Assembly (NCBI GenBank): GCA_050289485.1
Contig: JBNKFV010000017.1
Span: 124,001-188,000 of the forward strand
Origin: JBNKFV01 sp050289485
GTDB lineage: Bacteria > Pseudomonadota > Gammaproteobacteria > Pseudomonadales > Cellvibrionaceae
Length of the DNA stretch: 64,000 bases
Direction of reading: 5' to 3'
In this document: in pieces, positions 17,983 to 27,648 of the stretch
Numbering within the stretch: position 1 is the first letter of the stretch
Layout: the number at the start of each line of letters is the position of its first letter
Translations under genes and position numbers: made by a program
The notes under the pieces: generated by a model
Told to the model about the DNA's origin: nothing
The model's input: the letters and a program-made list of their open reading frames with translations, nothing else
Databases searched by the model: none

Positions 17983-19401
17983 ATGAAACCTCTTTCACTA
18001 CACCCAGAACGCCTCATGCCCGCAAACAGCGATGTGCGTAAAATCGCCATGCAGCTGTACAATCAGGTTAAAGGGCTGCCAATTATCAGCCCCCATGGAC
18101 ATACCGATCCTTCATGGTTTGCCCTGAACCAGCCCTTTAAAGACGCAACCGATCTGCTCATCAAGCCCGACCACTATGTTTATCGTATGCTCTACAGCCA
18201 AGGCATCCCCATGGAAGCATTGGGCATTCGGGCAGAGGATGGTGCCGCGGTAGAAACTGATAACCGAAAAATCTGGAACATTCTGGCCAACAACTACCAT
18301 TTGTTTGCGGGCACACCGTCACGCATCTGGTTAGACCACGTATTTGCTGAAGTCTTTGGCTTTGAGGTGCGTCTTAGCGCGGAAACAGCGGACTTTTACT
18401 ACAACACTATCAACCGCAAGCTGGCAAGCGACGCGTTTCTCCCCCGTGCCTTGTTTGAACGTTTTAACATTGAATGTATTGCCACTACCGAATCCCCCCT
18501 GGACGCTCTGGAACACCATCAAACCTTACGCGACAGCGGCTGGAAGGGAAAAGTGATTACGGCCTACCGGCCAGACAATGTAGTCGACCCGGATTTCGAA
18601 AACTTTGTGGGTAATGTACAACGCTTTGGCGAGTTGACTGGCTGCGATGTGAGTACATGGCAGGGTTACCTGGCCGCACACCGCAAGCGCCGCCAGTTTT
18701 TTGCCGAAATGGGGGCAACCTCTACCGATCACGGGCACCCCACCGCCACCACCAAAAACCTGAGTACAGAGGAATGTGAGCAGCTTTATTTACAGGTGCT
18801 TCGCGGTACACACACAGCAGAGCAAGCCGAAGCGTTCCGCGGCCAGGTACTGACTGAAATGGCAGGCATGAGTATTGACGATGGCCTGGTTATGCAGATT
18901 CACCCTGGCAGCTTCCGCAACCACAACGACCAGATTTTTCACCGCTATGGGCGCGACAAAGGCGCGGATATTCCCAGCCCAACAGAATATGTAAAAAGCC
19001 TGAAACCGTTGCTCGACAAATACGGCAACAATCCGGCCCTAAGCATTATTTTGTTTACCCTCGATGAAACGGTTTACAGCCGCGAACTGGCCCCACTGGC
19101 AGGGCATTACCCGTCGCTGAAACTCGGCCCGCCCTGGTGGTTCCACGACAGCCCTGAAGGCATGCGCCGCTTCCGTCAGCAAACCACCGAAACCGCGGGG
19201 TTGTACAATACGGTAGGCTTTAACGATGACACCCGTGCCTTTTTATCGATACCCGCAAGGCATGATGTGGCTCGTCGTATGGACTGCGTATTTTTAGCCG
19301 AACTGGTAGCCGACCACCGAATCGATATGGAAGAGGCCTATACATTAGCTGAAAACCTGGCCTACACATTTGCGAAAAAGGCATACAAGCTCGACTATTA
19401 A
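17983..19401 (+). CDS. uxaC: Glucuronate/galacturonate isomerase
   Basis: The 472-residue protein matches uronate isomerase UxaC of the amidohydrolase superfamily: PHGHTDP with metal-binding His near 40, TTESPLD, MQIHPGSFRNHN and GFNDDTRAFLSIPARHDVARR. It isomerises D-glucuronate to D-fructuronate, or D-galacturonate to D-tagaturonate, in the cytoplasm. It is transcribed alone toward uxaA, under a promoter carrying a probable repressor operator. Length is normal. Confidence 0.95.
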   Translation: MKPLSLHPERLMPANSDVRKIAMQLYNQVKGLPIISPHGHTDPSWFALNQPFKDATDLLIKPDHYVYRMLYSQGIPMEALGIRAEDGAAVETDNRKIWNILANNYHLFAGTPSRIWLDHVFAEVFGFEVRLSAETADFYYNTINRKLASDAFLPRALFERFNIECIATTESPLDALEHHQTLRDSGWKGKVITAYRPDNVVDPDFENFVGNVQRFGELTGCDVSTWQGYLAAHRKRRQFFAEMGATSTDHGHPTATTKNLSTEECEQLYLQVLRGTHTAEQAEAFRGQVLTEMAGMSIDDGLVMQIHPGSFRNHNDQIFHRYGRDKGADIPSPTEYVKSLKPLLDKYGNNPALSIILFTLDETVYSRELAPLAGHYPSLKLGPPWWFHDSPEGMRRFRQQTTETAGLYNTVGFNDDTRAFLSIPARHDVARRMDCVFLAELVADHRIDMEEAYTLAENLAYTFAKKAYKLDY

Positions 19402-19440
19402 CCCGGCGACAAATATAGATCTCCTTATCTATTTTGTCGC
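19402..19440 (+). terminator. Long imperfect hairpin after uxaC
   Basis: GCGACAAATATAGAT (19406-19420) pairs with ATCTATTTTGTCGC (19427-19440) with one bulged base. It follows the uxaC stop directly. No good T-run follows, so its terminator role is inferred from position. Confidence 0.45.
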
Positions 19441-19553
19441 ACACCTTGGAAATACCCGCGGAATGTTACGAAATCCCTTGTATTTCCAAGACAGGCATTG
19501 GAGCACAAGCGGGCGCAGACACTGTTTACCAGCTTGCGCCCTCAACAAGCCTT

Positions 19554-21074
19554 TTAAATCACTGCCCCCATATGCCAAGGCAAAAACTCGTGGCGCCCAT
19601 ACCCCAAGCCTTCACTTTTGGTTTTTTCGCCTGAGGCGGTTGCAATAATCTGTTGCAATACCTGCTGGCCACAGGTGTCTACACTCATCAGACCATCAAA
19701 GACGGTACCGCAGTTTATATCCATGTCGTCCTGCATACTCTCGTACAGCGGCGTATTGGTGGCAAGTTTAAGGCTGGGTACCGGCATCGCACCAAATACC
19801 GAACCACGCCCGGTAGTAAAACAAATGACATTCGCCCCGGATGCCATCTGTCCTGTAACCGACACAGGGTCATAGCCGGGACTGTCCATCACAACCAGCC
19901 CGGAGGAAGTCACTGGCTGCGCATATTCGTACACATCAAACAGAGTTGAGGTCCCCCCCTTAGCCTGCGCGCCCAATGATTTTTCTAGGATCGTTGTCAA
20001 GCCACCGGCTTTATTGCCCGGTGACGGATTGTTATTTAATTCCACGCCATGTTTTTCGGTATAGTCCAACCACCACTTAATGCGAGCCTGCAGCTTCTCT
20101 GCAATTTGCGGAGTTTTGGCGCGGGCAATCAGTAAATGTTCGGCACCAAATATCTCTGGCGTTTCCGACAAAATTGCCGTACCCCCTTGGGTAACGAGAT
20201 AATCCATGGCCGCCCCCAGCGATGGGTTTGCAGTAATACCTGACAAAGCGTCAGAACCCCCGCACTGCAACCCCACCTTGAGCGCACTCAGTGGGGCCGG
20301 GGCACGGTGCAACTGATTAGCGGCTTCGAGCATTTGATAAACAACCGTTTTACCTGCCTCTATGGTTTTTCGCGTACCGCCCTGCTCTTGAATAACCAAA
20401 GGTACCAGCGTGTTATTAACATCTCGACCGGCTCGCTTGATCACTTCGCGCACTTGCATCACTTCACACCCTAAGCCAATCATCAACACGGCAGCAAAAT
20501 TAGGGTGTGCAGCAAAGCCTTCATATACACGTTGTAAAATATCAAACCCCTCGCCTTTACCCATACCACAACCGGTGCTGTGTGCAAACGATACTACGCC
20601 GTCGACATTAGGGTATTGGCTGGCAATGCTTGAATCAGAAAAATAATGTTCGAGCGCTTTCGCTACCGATGCAGAACAGTTAACGGTGGTAATAATACCA
20701 ATATAATTGCGCGTACCCACTTGACCATTGTCGCGATGAAAACCCATAAACTGTTTTTCACCGTTCCACACCTTGGGCTCAGCTACCGCAGATTGTGCAA
20801 CACGACGCTCAAGCACACCGCCGGCAGGCATACCACAATTGTGAACATGCACATGTTCACCGGCGGCAATATCGGTCAGTGCAACGCCAATGGACTGATC
20901 GTATTTAATAATAGGAGAGCCCTGTGCAATGGCAGTCGTAGCTATTTTATGAAACCGAGGCACTGAATTCTTTGCTTCCACGCCGGCGAGCTCAGGAATC
21001 AACATACCTTTTTCAATTTGAGTGCGGGCAACGGCAACATTATCAGCGACATTCAGTTTGACAGTTAACGACAT
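19554..21074 (-). CDS. uxaA: Altronate dehydratase (UxaA family)
   Basis: The 506-residue product has an N-terminal SAF domain (about 1-95, with MPAGGVLERRV) and the large D-galactarate dehydratase/altronate hydrolase domain (GFHRDNGQVGTRNYIGI, HSTGCGM, GLQCGGSDALSGITANP, CFTTGRGS). It converts D-altronate to 2-keto-3-deoxygluconate, which feeds KdgK. It starts 21 bases after the LacI regulator, so the two form one transcript. It converges on uxaC. Confidence 0.93.
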   Translation of the reverse strand: MSLTVKLNVADNVAVARTQIEKGMLIPELAGVEAKNSVPRFHKIATTAIAQGSPIIKYDQSIGVALTDIAAGEHVHVHNCGMPAGGVLERRVAQSAVAEPKVWNGEKQFMGFHRDNGQVGTRNYIGIITTVNCSASVAKALEHYFSDSSIASQYPNVDGVVSFAHSTGCGMGKGEGFDILQRVYEGFAAHPNFAAVLMIGLGCEVMQVREVIKRAGRDVNNTLVPLVIQEQGGTRKTIEAGKTVVYQMLEAANQLHRAPAPLSALKVGLQCGGSDALSGITANPSLGAAMDYLVTQGGTAILSETPEIFGAEHLLIARAKTPQIAEKLQARIKWWLDYTEKHGVELNNNPSPGNKAGGLTTILEKSLGAQAKGGTSTLFDVYEYAQPVTSSGLVVMDSPGYDPVSVTGQMASGANVICFTTGRGSVFGAMPVPSLKLATNTPLYESMQDDMDINCGTVFDGLMSVDTCGQQVLQQIIATASGEKTKSEGLGYGRHEFLPWHMGAVI

Positions 21075-21095
21075 AAAAACTCCGACATAAAAGCA

Positions 21096-22136
21096 TCAAC
21101 GATTGGTTGAGTTGCGCTCGATCAGTTGCGGTATAAAAAATGTTTCTATATTTTTATTACCCGCAGGTTCATTGTTAATATTGGCGATCAGCTTCAAGGC
21201 CGCGCAGCGTGCCATTTCGGTATTCGGTCGCTGCAACGTTGTCAGCGTGGGGCGCAGGCGACTTGCCATTGGCTCGTCGTCGTACCCTACCACCAACAAA
21301 TCCTGCGGCACCTTAATACCCAGGTCTTCAGCAACGTGAATAGTGGCAATAGCCATTTGGTCATTGCTGGCAAAAATGGCATCAGGTCTATCGACGGTAC
21401 CCAGCAGTTTTTTGGCGGCCACTAACCCGCTCTCAAAGCTGAAATCACCTTCAGCTATATGCGCTTCGTCTATCATTAAATTGCGTTTTTTTAACGCGTC
21501 GATTAAACCCTCAAAACGTTCCCTCGTCACAATACGGTTCGCCGGCCCACGAATAATAGCCGGGCGCCTGCACTGCCTTTTTACAAACAGATCAGCCACC
21601 TGATTCATGGCCTGCCGATCACATGACACAATCATGCAGTCAGTTGAATCGATTTCTTTCGGTGCCATCCTTACGTATTCGATAGATTCCTTACGCAACG
21701 CATCAATGAGCTGCTCGTTACTTGAAATGGGCGCCATTATTATCAGACCATCGAGATTAGAGCGCTGCACAAACCGCAAAACATCGGCACCAATGTTTTC
21801 GCTATTGTGCTCAATGGGGTGAACCACCAACTCGTAGCCGAACTCTGTACAAGCCTGCAATACGCCGCGCTGCACAGAGTGAATCACTACCGCATTCGGA
21901 TCGTCATAAAGCAACCCCACCAGGTAGGAGCGACTTGACGCCAGCCCACGAGCTTGCTTGCTGGGTGAATAATTCAGCTCCTGAATAATCTTTAGAATAT
22001 TTTCCCGCGTTTCAGGGTTCACTTTTGGCGAGTTATTAATCACCCTTGAAACCGTGCGCTTTGACACGCCAGCAATTCTGGCCACATCATTAATGGTGGC
22101 CATCCCTTTCCGCTCGTCGCCGTGAAGTTTTGTCAC
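21096..22136 (-). CDS. LacI-family transcriptional regulator
   Basis: An N-terminal LacI helix-turn-helix (ATINDVARIAGVSKRTVSRVINN) precedes a periplasmic-binding-protein-like effector domain (about 70-340). It probably represses the surrounding uronate genes, using a hexuronate or KDG as inducer; both are inferences. The GTG at 22136 has AGAGG eight bases upstream, while ATG at 22103 would start directly at the HTH. The two identical palindromes at 17914 and 26057 are its most likely operators. Confidence 0.9.
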   Translation of the reverse strand: MTKLHGDERKGMATINDVARIAGVSKRTVSRVINNSPKVNPETRENILKIIQELNYSPSKQARGLASSRSYLVGLLYDDPNAVVIHSVQRGVLQACTEFGYELVVHPIEHNSENIGADVLRFVQRSNLDGLIIMAPISSNEQLIDALRKESIEYVRMAPKEIDSTDCMIVSCDRQAMNQVADLFVKRQCRRPAIIRGPANRIVTRERFEGLIDALKKRNLMIDEAHIAEGDFSFESGLVAAKKLLGTVDRPDAIFASNDQMAIATIHVAEDLGIKVPQDLLVVGYDDEPMASRLRPTLTTLQRPNTEMARCAALKLIANINNEPAGNKNIETFFIPQLIERNSTNR

Positions 22137-22282
22137 TCCGTTTTCCTCTAACCTATGAAGTTAATGGCTTACCCTAAAGCAACCGACAGCCCTGCACTGC
22201 AACCCCAAGTGCGGCGATACCACTATCAAAAAACTACGTCGGCACCAACCTTTATACCGGAAAAACCACGAATAAATGCCTT

Positions 22283-23212
22283 TTAAATGGTGGGCATATA
22301 TATTTTATCGATAACCGCACCACGATGCTGCACGACGACTGATGCCAACTGATGGCCAGCTGCCAAAGCCTTCTCCGGGCTTAGCCCCTTAACGTAAGCA
22401 GCGAGAAAACCGGCATTAAATGAATCACCAGCACCAGTTGAGTCAACGACTTTCTCGACGACATTAGCTGCCACATGACAGCGCACATGTTTGTCGCAAA
22501 ACCAGGCACCCTTCTCACCCTGTTTTACTACTACCTGTTGCACGCCCGCTTGACGGTAGCGATGTACTGTTGCATCAACCGATGCGTCGCCAAACAACAA
22601 AGCCTCGTCTTCAAACGTTGGCATTAGCATGTCGCAAAAGGGAAAGAGCTGTTCATAGCGAGCCTTCGCTACCGCCGACGACGGCCAGTTTTTCGGCCGA
22701 TAGTTACTATCAAACATCAATCTGAAATTGCTGTTAGCTCGTTCTTGTAAATGGTGAATCAACAGATTGAAAGACTGTGCACTCATTAATGACAACGTAA
22801 TACCCGAAAGATAAAGCGCATCAAACCCCTTCAATACATTGCACATTGACGCCATTGCCTCGGCATTCCACAAACAATGTTTGGCGGCAGACTGCGAACG
22901 CCAATAGGTAAATGTACGCTCACCTACAGCATCTGTCTGAATCATATACAAACCAGGAGTGCGTTCTGAATCACGCACAACATAACGGGTATCAACGCCC
23001 TCCTCTTGCCACTCTCGCAACAACCAATCGCTATAGATATCGCGGCCTAAGCCAGTAAGATAGCTGACAGACACACCCAGCCGAGCCAGGTAAATTGCCG
23101 TATTTAACGTGTCACCACCAAAACTGAAATTTACCGGCATATTACGTGCTAGCTGAGTCCCCATTGGGTTAGCTATCTCAAGCATGCATTCACCGATAAC
23201 TGCAAGTTTCAT
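22283..23212 (-). CDS. kdgK: 2-dehydro-3-deoxygluconokinase
   Basis: The 309-residue PfkB-family sugar kinase has an early FGGDTLNTAIYLARLG motif and the C-terminal anion-hole/catalytic motif DSTGAGDSFNAGF. It phosphorylates 2-keto-3-deoxygluconate, the product of altronate dehydratase, to KDPG for the Entner-Doudoroff aldolase, which is not in the window. It is the last gene of the dctPQM-kdgK unit and starts ten bases after dctM. Confidence 0.93.
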   Translation of the reverse strand: MKLAVIGECMLEIANPMGTQLARNMPVNFSFGGDTLNTAIYLARLGVSVSYLTGLGRDIYSDWLLREWQEEGVDTRYVVRDSERTPGLYMIQTDAVGERTFTYWRSQSAAKHCLWNAEAMASMCNVLKGFDALYLSGITLSLMSAQSFNLLIHHLQERANSNFRLMFDSNYRPKNWPSSAVAKARYEQLFPFCDMLMPTFEDEALLFGDASVDATVHRYRQAGVQQVVVKQGEKGAWFCDKHVRCHVAANVVEKVVDSTGAGDSFNAGFLAAYVKGLSPEKALAAGHQLASVVVQHRGAVIDKIYMPTI

Positions 23213-23221
23213 CGTCTTTCC

Positions 23222-24517
23222 TTACTCGATCATGCCGAAGGTTGTAGGTAGCCATTCACTAATACCCGGTATATAGGTGACCAGAAGCAACGCAACAATC
23301 ATAGCGATATACATGGGAAACAACGGGCGGATAATATTTACAATACTGGTTTTTGCCACAGCACAACTGACAAACAACACACTGCCAACCGGCGGCGTAC
23401 ATAAACCAATAGAGAGATTCAGCACCATCATAATGCCAAAGTGTAAGGGCGACATATCCAGCTGAATAGCTACCGGTAAAAAGATAGGTGTAAAGATCAG
23501 TACCGCAGGCGTCATATCCATAAACGACCCAACTATCAGTAACACAAGGTTGATAATCAACAAAATCAACAATGGATTGTCACTAAACCCCAATAAGAAT
23601 TCTGCGACGCTGGCGGGAATATTGTGAAACGCCAGCAACCACGACATCGCAATAGACGTTGCTACTAAAAACATCACAATCGCCGACGTTTCGGCCGATT
23701 TTAGCAAAATAGAATAAAGGGCTTTTAAGGATACTTCGCCATAAATAAAGCAAGCCAGTATCAACGAGTAAACCACCGCAATAGCACCGGCTTCGGTTGC
23801 TGTAAATACGCCACCGATAATGCCGCCAATCACTAAAAACACCAAAAACAAACTTGGCAATGCACAACCCGCTGCCTGTAAAAACTGCGTGAAGCTTACC
23901 GTACCTGCCGTTGGCAATTGATGGCGTTTTGCATGTATGGCGCAAACCACCATCAACGATAAAGCGACTAATATCCCTGGCAGATACCCGGCGACAAACA
24001 ATGCGCCGATGGAAACACCACCGCTGGCAATGGCATACACAATTAAAATATTGCTTGGCGGAATTAATAATCCGGTGGTTGAGCTGGTGGCCGTTACGGC
24101 CGCACTGAAATCACGGCCATAACCTTCTTTTTCCATTTCCGGCTGCATAAAACCACCCACCGCCGATGCTGCAGCCACTGCAGAGCCCGAAATAGCACCA
24201 AACATCGTACATGACAGTACATTCACAAAGGCCAAACCTCCCGGCACCATACCAACCAGACATTTGGCAAAATCAATCAGGCGCCGTGCAATACCGCCCT
24301 GCCCCATGATGATTCCACTTAAAATAAACAAGGGTATCGCCAGTAACGCAAAGCTGTTAATACCGCCTACCATACGCTGCGCCATGGTCATGATGGCAGG
24401 CCAGAAATCGATACTCAGCAACAGCGTTACGAGTGTGGCAACGCCAATACAAAACGCCACCGGCACACCGGAGAACAACAAGATGAAAAACAGCACGATC
24501 AATACACATTCAACCAT
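23222..24517 (-). CDS. dctM: TRAP transporter large permease (DctM)
   Basis: The 431-residue, strongly hydrophobic protein has about 12 helices and conserved DctM segments: NSFALLAIPLFILSG, GPV-like SGSAVAAASAVGG, TGLLIPPSNILIVYA and GLCTPPVGSVLFV. It is the ion-coupled permease of a TRAP uptake system. It overlaps dctQ by eight bases. Context with uxaC, uxaA and kdgK points to a hexuronate substrate; this is inference. Confidence 0.94.
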   Translation of the reverse strand: MVECVLIVLFFILLFSGVPVAFCIGVATLVTLLLSIDFWPAIMTMAQRMVGGINSFALLAIPLFILSGIIMGQGGIARRLIDFAKCLVGMVPGGLAFVNVLSCTMFGAISGSAVAAASAVGGFMQPEMEKEGYGRDFSAAVTATSSTTGLLIPPSNILIVYAIASGGVSIGALFVAGYLPGILVALSLMVVCAIHAKRHQLPTAGTVSFTQFLQAAGCALPSLFLVFLVIGGIIGGVFTATEAGAIAVVYSLILACFIYGEVSLKALYSILLKSAETSAIVMFLVATSIAMSWLLAFHNIPASVAEFLLGFSDNPLLILLIINLVLLIVGSFMDMTPAVLIFTPIFLPVAIQLDMSPLHFGIMMVLNLSIGLCTPPVGSVLFVSCAVAKTSIVNIIRPLFPMYIAMIVALLLVTYIPGISEWLPTTFGMIE

Positions 24518-25007
24518 CTTGTGTGCCCTCCTTTGCCGCCGTATCGTCGTTTAGCCAATCCAACAAGGCATACACCACCAACATAACACCACTCACAGGC
24601 AGGCAAAGATAAACCAGGTGCATCGGCCAACCCAATGCCGCCGACACCTGCTTCAAATCATAAGTTAACATGACAAACTTGATACCACCGGCGATCATTA
24701 CCACCACAGCAAACAGAATAACTACACAGTGTACGTAACGGCGGTGATAACGCCGCCCTGCACTCGAAAGCTTTTGCTGTACGATATCCAACCCCAAGTG
24801 CATTTTCAGGTGGTAGGCGTATGCCGCCCCCAACATGCCAATCCAGATCAATAAAAAACGGGCCAATTCTTCAGTCCACTGGCTGGGATCATTCAAAAAA
24901 TAACGTGAAACAATTTGCCAGCATACCGCCGCGACCATCATGACGATCAACAGTGCCAGAACCCACCTGAATATCGTGTCGAGCCAATTAACCAAGGTAC
25001 GTAACAT
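24510..25007 (-). CDS. dctQ: TRAP transporter small permease (DctQ)
   Basis: The 165-residue protein has four membrane helices and the DctQ-typical QWTEELARFLLIWIGMLGAAYAY segment (only motif EELARFLLIW matters). It partners DctM as the small membrane subunit. It begins one base after the dctP stop and overlaps dctM, so the three are tightly coupled. Confidence 0.93.
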   Translation of the reverse strand: MLRTLVNWLDTIFRWVLALLIVMMVAAVCWQIVSRYFLNDPSQWTEELARFLLIWIGMLGAAYAYHLKMHLGLDIVQQKLSSAGRRYHRRYVHCVVILFAVVVMIAGGIKFVMLTYDLKQVSAALGWPMHLVYLCLPVSGVMLVVYALLDWLNDDTAAKEGTQDG

Positions 25008-25008
25008 G

Positions 25009-26028
25009 TCAAAGGCCCCCTATCTGTTGCAGAATCTCACCAATAGGGCCATCGCGATACGAAGCCAACATGTCTTGAACCTTGGCCTGGTATAACGACT
25101 TGTCTGGATAAATAATTTCCACACCGGCTTCCTGCACTTTCTGCAAAGCGTCGTCAGTGTCTTTTTGCCATTGCTCCCGCTGATACGCCACAGACACATC
25201 AACGGACTGCTGCAACCACTGCTGCTGTTGAGGTGTAAGATGAGTCCACACATAGTCGCTGATCAAAATTACATCAGGCACGGCGGTGTGTTCATCCAAT
25301 GTGTAGTACGGTGCAACTTCGTAGTGATGCGATAGGTAAAAACTCGGGGGATTATTTTCAGCGCCATCAACCACGCCTTGTTGCAGGGCGGTATAAAGCT
25401 CGCCCCACGACACGGGCGTTGGGCTACCACCCAGGGACGAGATCATCTTCATGGCCGTGCGACTTTCTTGCACGCGAATCTTCATGCCTTTCAAATCGTT
25501 GGGGGTAACAATCGGTTTTTTCGTGGTATAAAAGCTGCGGCTACCAGCATCATAGAAACCCAACCCCACCATTCGCGATGGCCGAATAGAATCCAGCAGA
25601 GCCTGCCCAACGTCGGAATCCAGCACACGCAAAAAGTGCTCACGATCACGAAAGATATACGGCAGATTAAATACTTTCATAGACGGCACAAAGGCCTCAA
25701 GCGGACTGGCCGACACCTTCGTCATGGCCAAGCTGCCAATTTGCAGCAATTCGATCAGCTCTCTTTCTGTGCCCAGCTGGCCGCTGGGATAAAGCTCAAT
25801 ACGCATCTGCCCTTGCGACAAACGATCCAGCTCATCGGCCATAACCAGCATCGCCTTATGTACTGTGTGCGACGGATCGAGCGTATGTCCCACGCGAATG
25901 ACCATCGCGTCGTCATTAGACTTACACCCCGAAACCAGTATGAATACTGCTAGCAGCATTAGCCTGCCAGCCCAGCTGAACCAACCCCTCAAACCTCGCA
26001 CAGACACACATAATTGCGGAAAAAACAT
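25009..26028 (-). CDS. dctP: TRAP substrate-binding protein, lipoprotein (DctP)
   Basis: The 339-residue DctP-family protein has an N-terminal hydrophobic segment ending in a lipobox (LVSGC), so it is probably lipid-anchored outside the inner membrane. Conserved features include YPSGQLGTERELIELLQIG, the substrate-contacting R in KGMKIRVQES and GAENNPPSFY. It captures the substrate for DctQM. The long n-region before the lipobox suggests the true start may be internal. The operator at 26057-26070 lies about 30 bases upstream. Confidence 0.9.
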   Translation of the reverse strand: MFFPQLCVSVRGLRGWFSWAGRLMLLAVFILVSGCKSNDDAMVIRVGHTLDPSHTVHKAMLVMADELDRLSQGQMRIELYPSGQLGTERELIELLQIGSLAMTKVSASPLEAFVPSMKVFNLPYIFRDREHFLRVLDSDVGQALLDSIRPSRMVGLGFYDAGSRSFYTTKKPIVTPNDLKGMKIRVQESRTAMKMISSLGGSPTPVSWGELYTALQQGVVDGAENNPPSFYLSHHYEVAPYYTLDEHTAVPDVILISDYVWTHLTPQQQQWLQQSVDVSVAYQREQWQKDTDDALQKVQEAGVEIIYPDKSLYQAKVQDMLASYRDGPIGEILQQIGGL

Positions 26029-26056
26029 AGGTACATCACCATTGTTATTATCTTTT

Positions 26057-26070
26057 TGCCACCGGTGGCA
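26057..26070. promoter_or_regulatory. LacI-type operator before dctPQM-kdgK
   Basis: A perfect palindrome TGCCACCGGTGGCA, identical to the one in the uxaC promoter, sits 29 bases before dctP and followed (minus strand) by GATAAT. It fits a repressor site that coordinates transport with isomerase expression. Confidence 0.75.
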
Positions 26071-26245
26071 TAATAGGCTATATCCCTATGAGACACAAGT
26101 CCCGAGCCCCAGCCAAAACAGCAACCGGTGCAAATACCCAAAAGCCTTGGTAATCGCGCCTGAAACGCGCAGAATTACAGCCAAAATAGGTAAGAAATGT
26201 TACATTGCGCTTCATAACCGACGACATCCAAGAAACCTAGTATTT

Positions 26246-26920
26246 GTGTATTTAACCAGTCCGCTCCATTTAAGCACCCAGTTGGGTGGCTTGATTATTT
26301 CTTTAACAGCACTACTGCTGGCGCTGCGCGTTGCCCCCTGGAAAGAACTTTCCGCTAAAGCTGTTCGGCAGCACCTTTGGCTTGGCAGCATCGTGGTGAT
26401 GACTCTGATATGGCTAGGTTTAAGCATCCGGGTCAATAACGACATTGTGTTTCACCTGATGTTTATTGCCACCCTATGCTTTTTCTTCGGAGCCCATCTC
26501 ACCATGGTCAGCAGCAGCATTGCATTACTAGCAGCCCAAACCATTGCCGGCGCCCCACTACTCAGTTGGGGAGTCAATGTCGTACTCAGCATTCTTATAC
26601 CTCTACTCACAACGGTAACCATACTGCGCCTCATTGAACGCCTGCATTACCAAAACCTGTTTGTGTATATGCTCGGCGGCGGCTTTTTTGGCAGTATTCT
26701 CGGCGTAATCACCACCGGTGGTATTGGTTATGGCCTGTTGCTGCTATGTGAGCCAGATATTGCCGAACGTGTAGCGCCACATATGGCGTCATTTTTTGTA
26801 ATGATATTTCCCGAAGGTTTTTGTAACGGTGCCATCATCAGCACAACCACTGTGCTCAGTCCCCACCTGTTACGCACCTATGACGACGATTTTTATTTAC
26901 GTAAAAACGATAAGAACTAA
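26246..26920 (+). CDS. Multi-pass membrane protein, CbiM/ECF-permease-like
   Basis: The protein of about 224 residues has roughly seven membrane helices with FHLMFIATLCFFFGAHLTMVS, GAPLLSWGVN and a C-terminal MIFPEGFCNGAIISTTTV. It resembles the energy-coupling-factor/CbiM-like membrane family (COG3235-like); no ATPase or binding subunit lies nearby. The open frame extends far upstream over the dctP antisense, so I place the start at GTG 26246 just before the first helix, with weak ribosome-site support. The MarR gene follows closely. Function unknown. Confidence 0.6.
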   Translation: MYLTSPLHLSTQLGGLIISLTALLLALRVAPWKELSAKAVRQHLWLGSIVVMTLIWLGLSIRVNNDIVFHLMFIATLCFFFGAHLTMVSSSIALLAAQTIAGAPLLSWGVNVVLSILIPLLTTVTILRLIERLHYQNLFVYMLGGGFFGSILGVITTGGIGYGLLLLCEPDIAERVAPHMASFFVMIFPEGFCNGAIISTTTVLSPHLLRTYDDDFYLRKNDKN

Positions 26921-26956
26921 ATGTTGGCAAATGCTCAACCCCGCAGGAGAAACATT

Positions 26957-27544
26957 TTGAGCACAGACAAGAAGCAAATTGCAGACACTAAAATGAAGGA
27001 AGCCGGCGACCTCTATGGAGACGCCTGGAAACATGCCATTAGCACTACCGACGATGGTGCGCGCCACGATATACCCGCTTTAACCTTGCATCGATTGATG
27101 CGGCTAAACAACCTGATGCAATCGCATTTCAATACCAATATTGAAAAGCAGTTTGATGTGAGTCTCGGTGAATTTCGCCTGATTATGACGCTAGGCAGAA
27201 TGGTAAAAGCGGCTTCTCACGAAATAGCAATGAGCACGGGCATCAGTACAATGAACATCAGCCGAGCAGTCGCCTCTATGACGAAGCGCGGCTATATCAG
27301 CCTTGAAGTCGACCAGGACAACAAACGCCGGAAAATTCTTAAATTGACTGACGCGGGCCTAAAAAAATTTAATACGCTTGACAAAATATCTGAAGGTGTA
27401 GCCAAGTATATGATGGAAGATTTTGAGCCACAGGAGGTAGAGACCTTCAGCAGAATGGTGGCCCAACTAATTAATAAAATCGCGGCTACCGATAGCGACG
27501 GCGAATCACTACTCTTTAAACGCAGCACTCCCGCGAACGAATGA
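26957..27544 (+). CDS. MarR-family transcriptional regulator
   Basis: The 195-residue protein has a winged-helix domain (about 60-150): HEIAMSTGISTMNISRAVASMTKRGYI, then a wing with DNKRRKILKLTD. TTG at 26957 has AGGAG seven bases upstream; an ATG at 26921 abuts the previous stop. MarR proteins such as FerR/FerC, CouR and HcaR commonly repress hydroxycinnamate operons and release on CoA-thioester binding. Proximity to the ferulate genes makes that role likely, but the intervening genes leave it unproven. Confidence 0.85.
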   Translation: MSTDKKQIADTKMKEAGDLYGDAWKHAISTTDDGARHDIPALTLHRLMRLNNLMQSHFNTNIEKQFDVSLGEFRLIMTLGRMVKAASHEIAMSTGISTMNISRAVASMTKRGYISLEVDQDNKRRKILKLTDAGLKKFNTLDKISEGVAKYMMEDFEPQEVETFSRMVAQLINKIAATDSDGESLLFKRSTPANE

Positions 27545-27648
27545 GTAGCAACATCTTAGCGGCAGAAAGAAGAGAATTGAAAACGATTTGCCAAACAAGA
27601 CAGCAGCGATAATACATCCGACAGTGATAATCAAAGGCAGCTACGACC

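Noticed and set aside
25865..26245. N-terminal extension of the CbiM-like protein
   Set aside because: It is antisense to the DctP signal region, polar and low in similarity, and crosses the operator at 26057; the membrane protein more likely starts at 26246.
26711..26722. Palindrome ACCACCGGTGGT resembling the uronate operator
   Set aside because: It lies inside a coding region, differs in the outer bases, and is explained by a Thr-Thr-Gly-Gly codon run.
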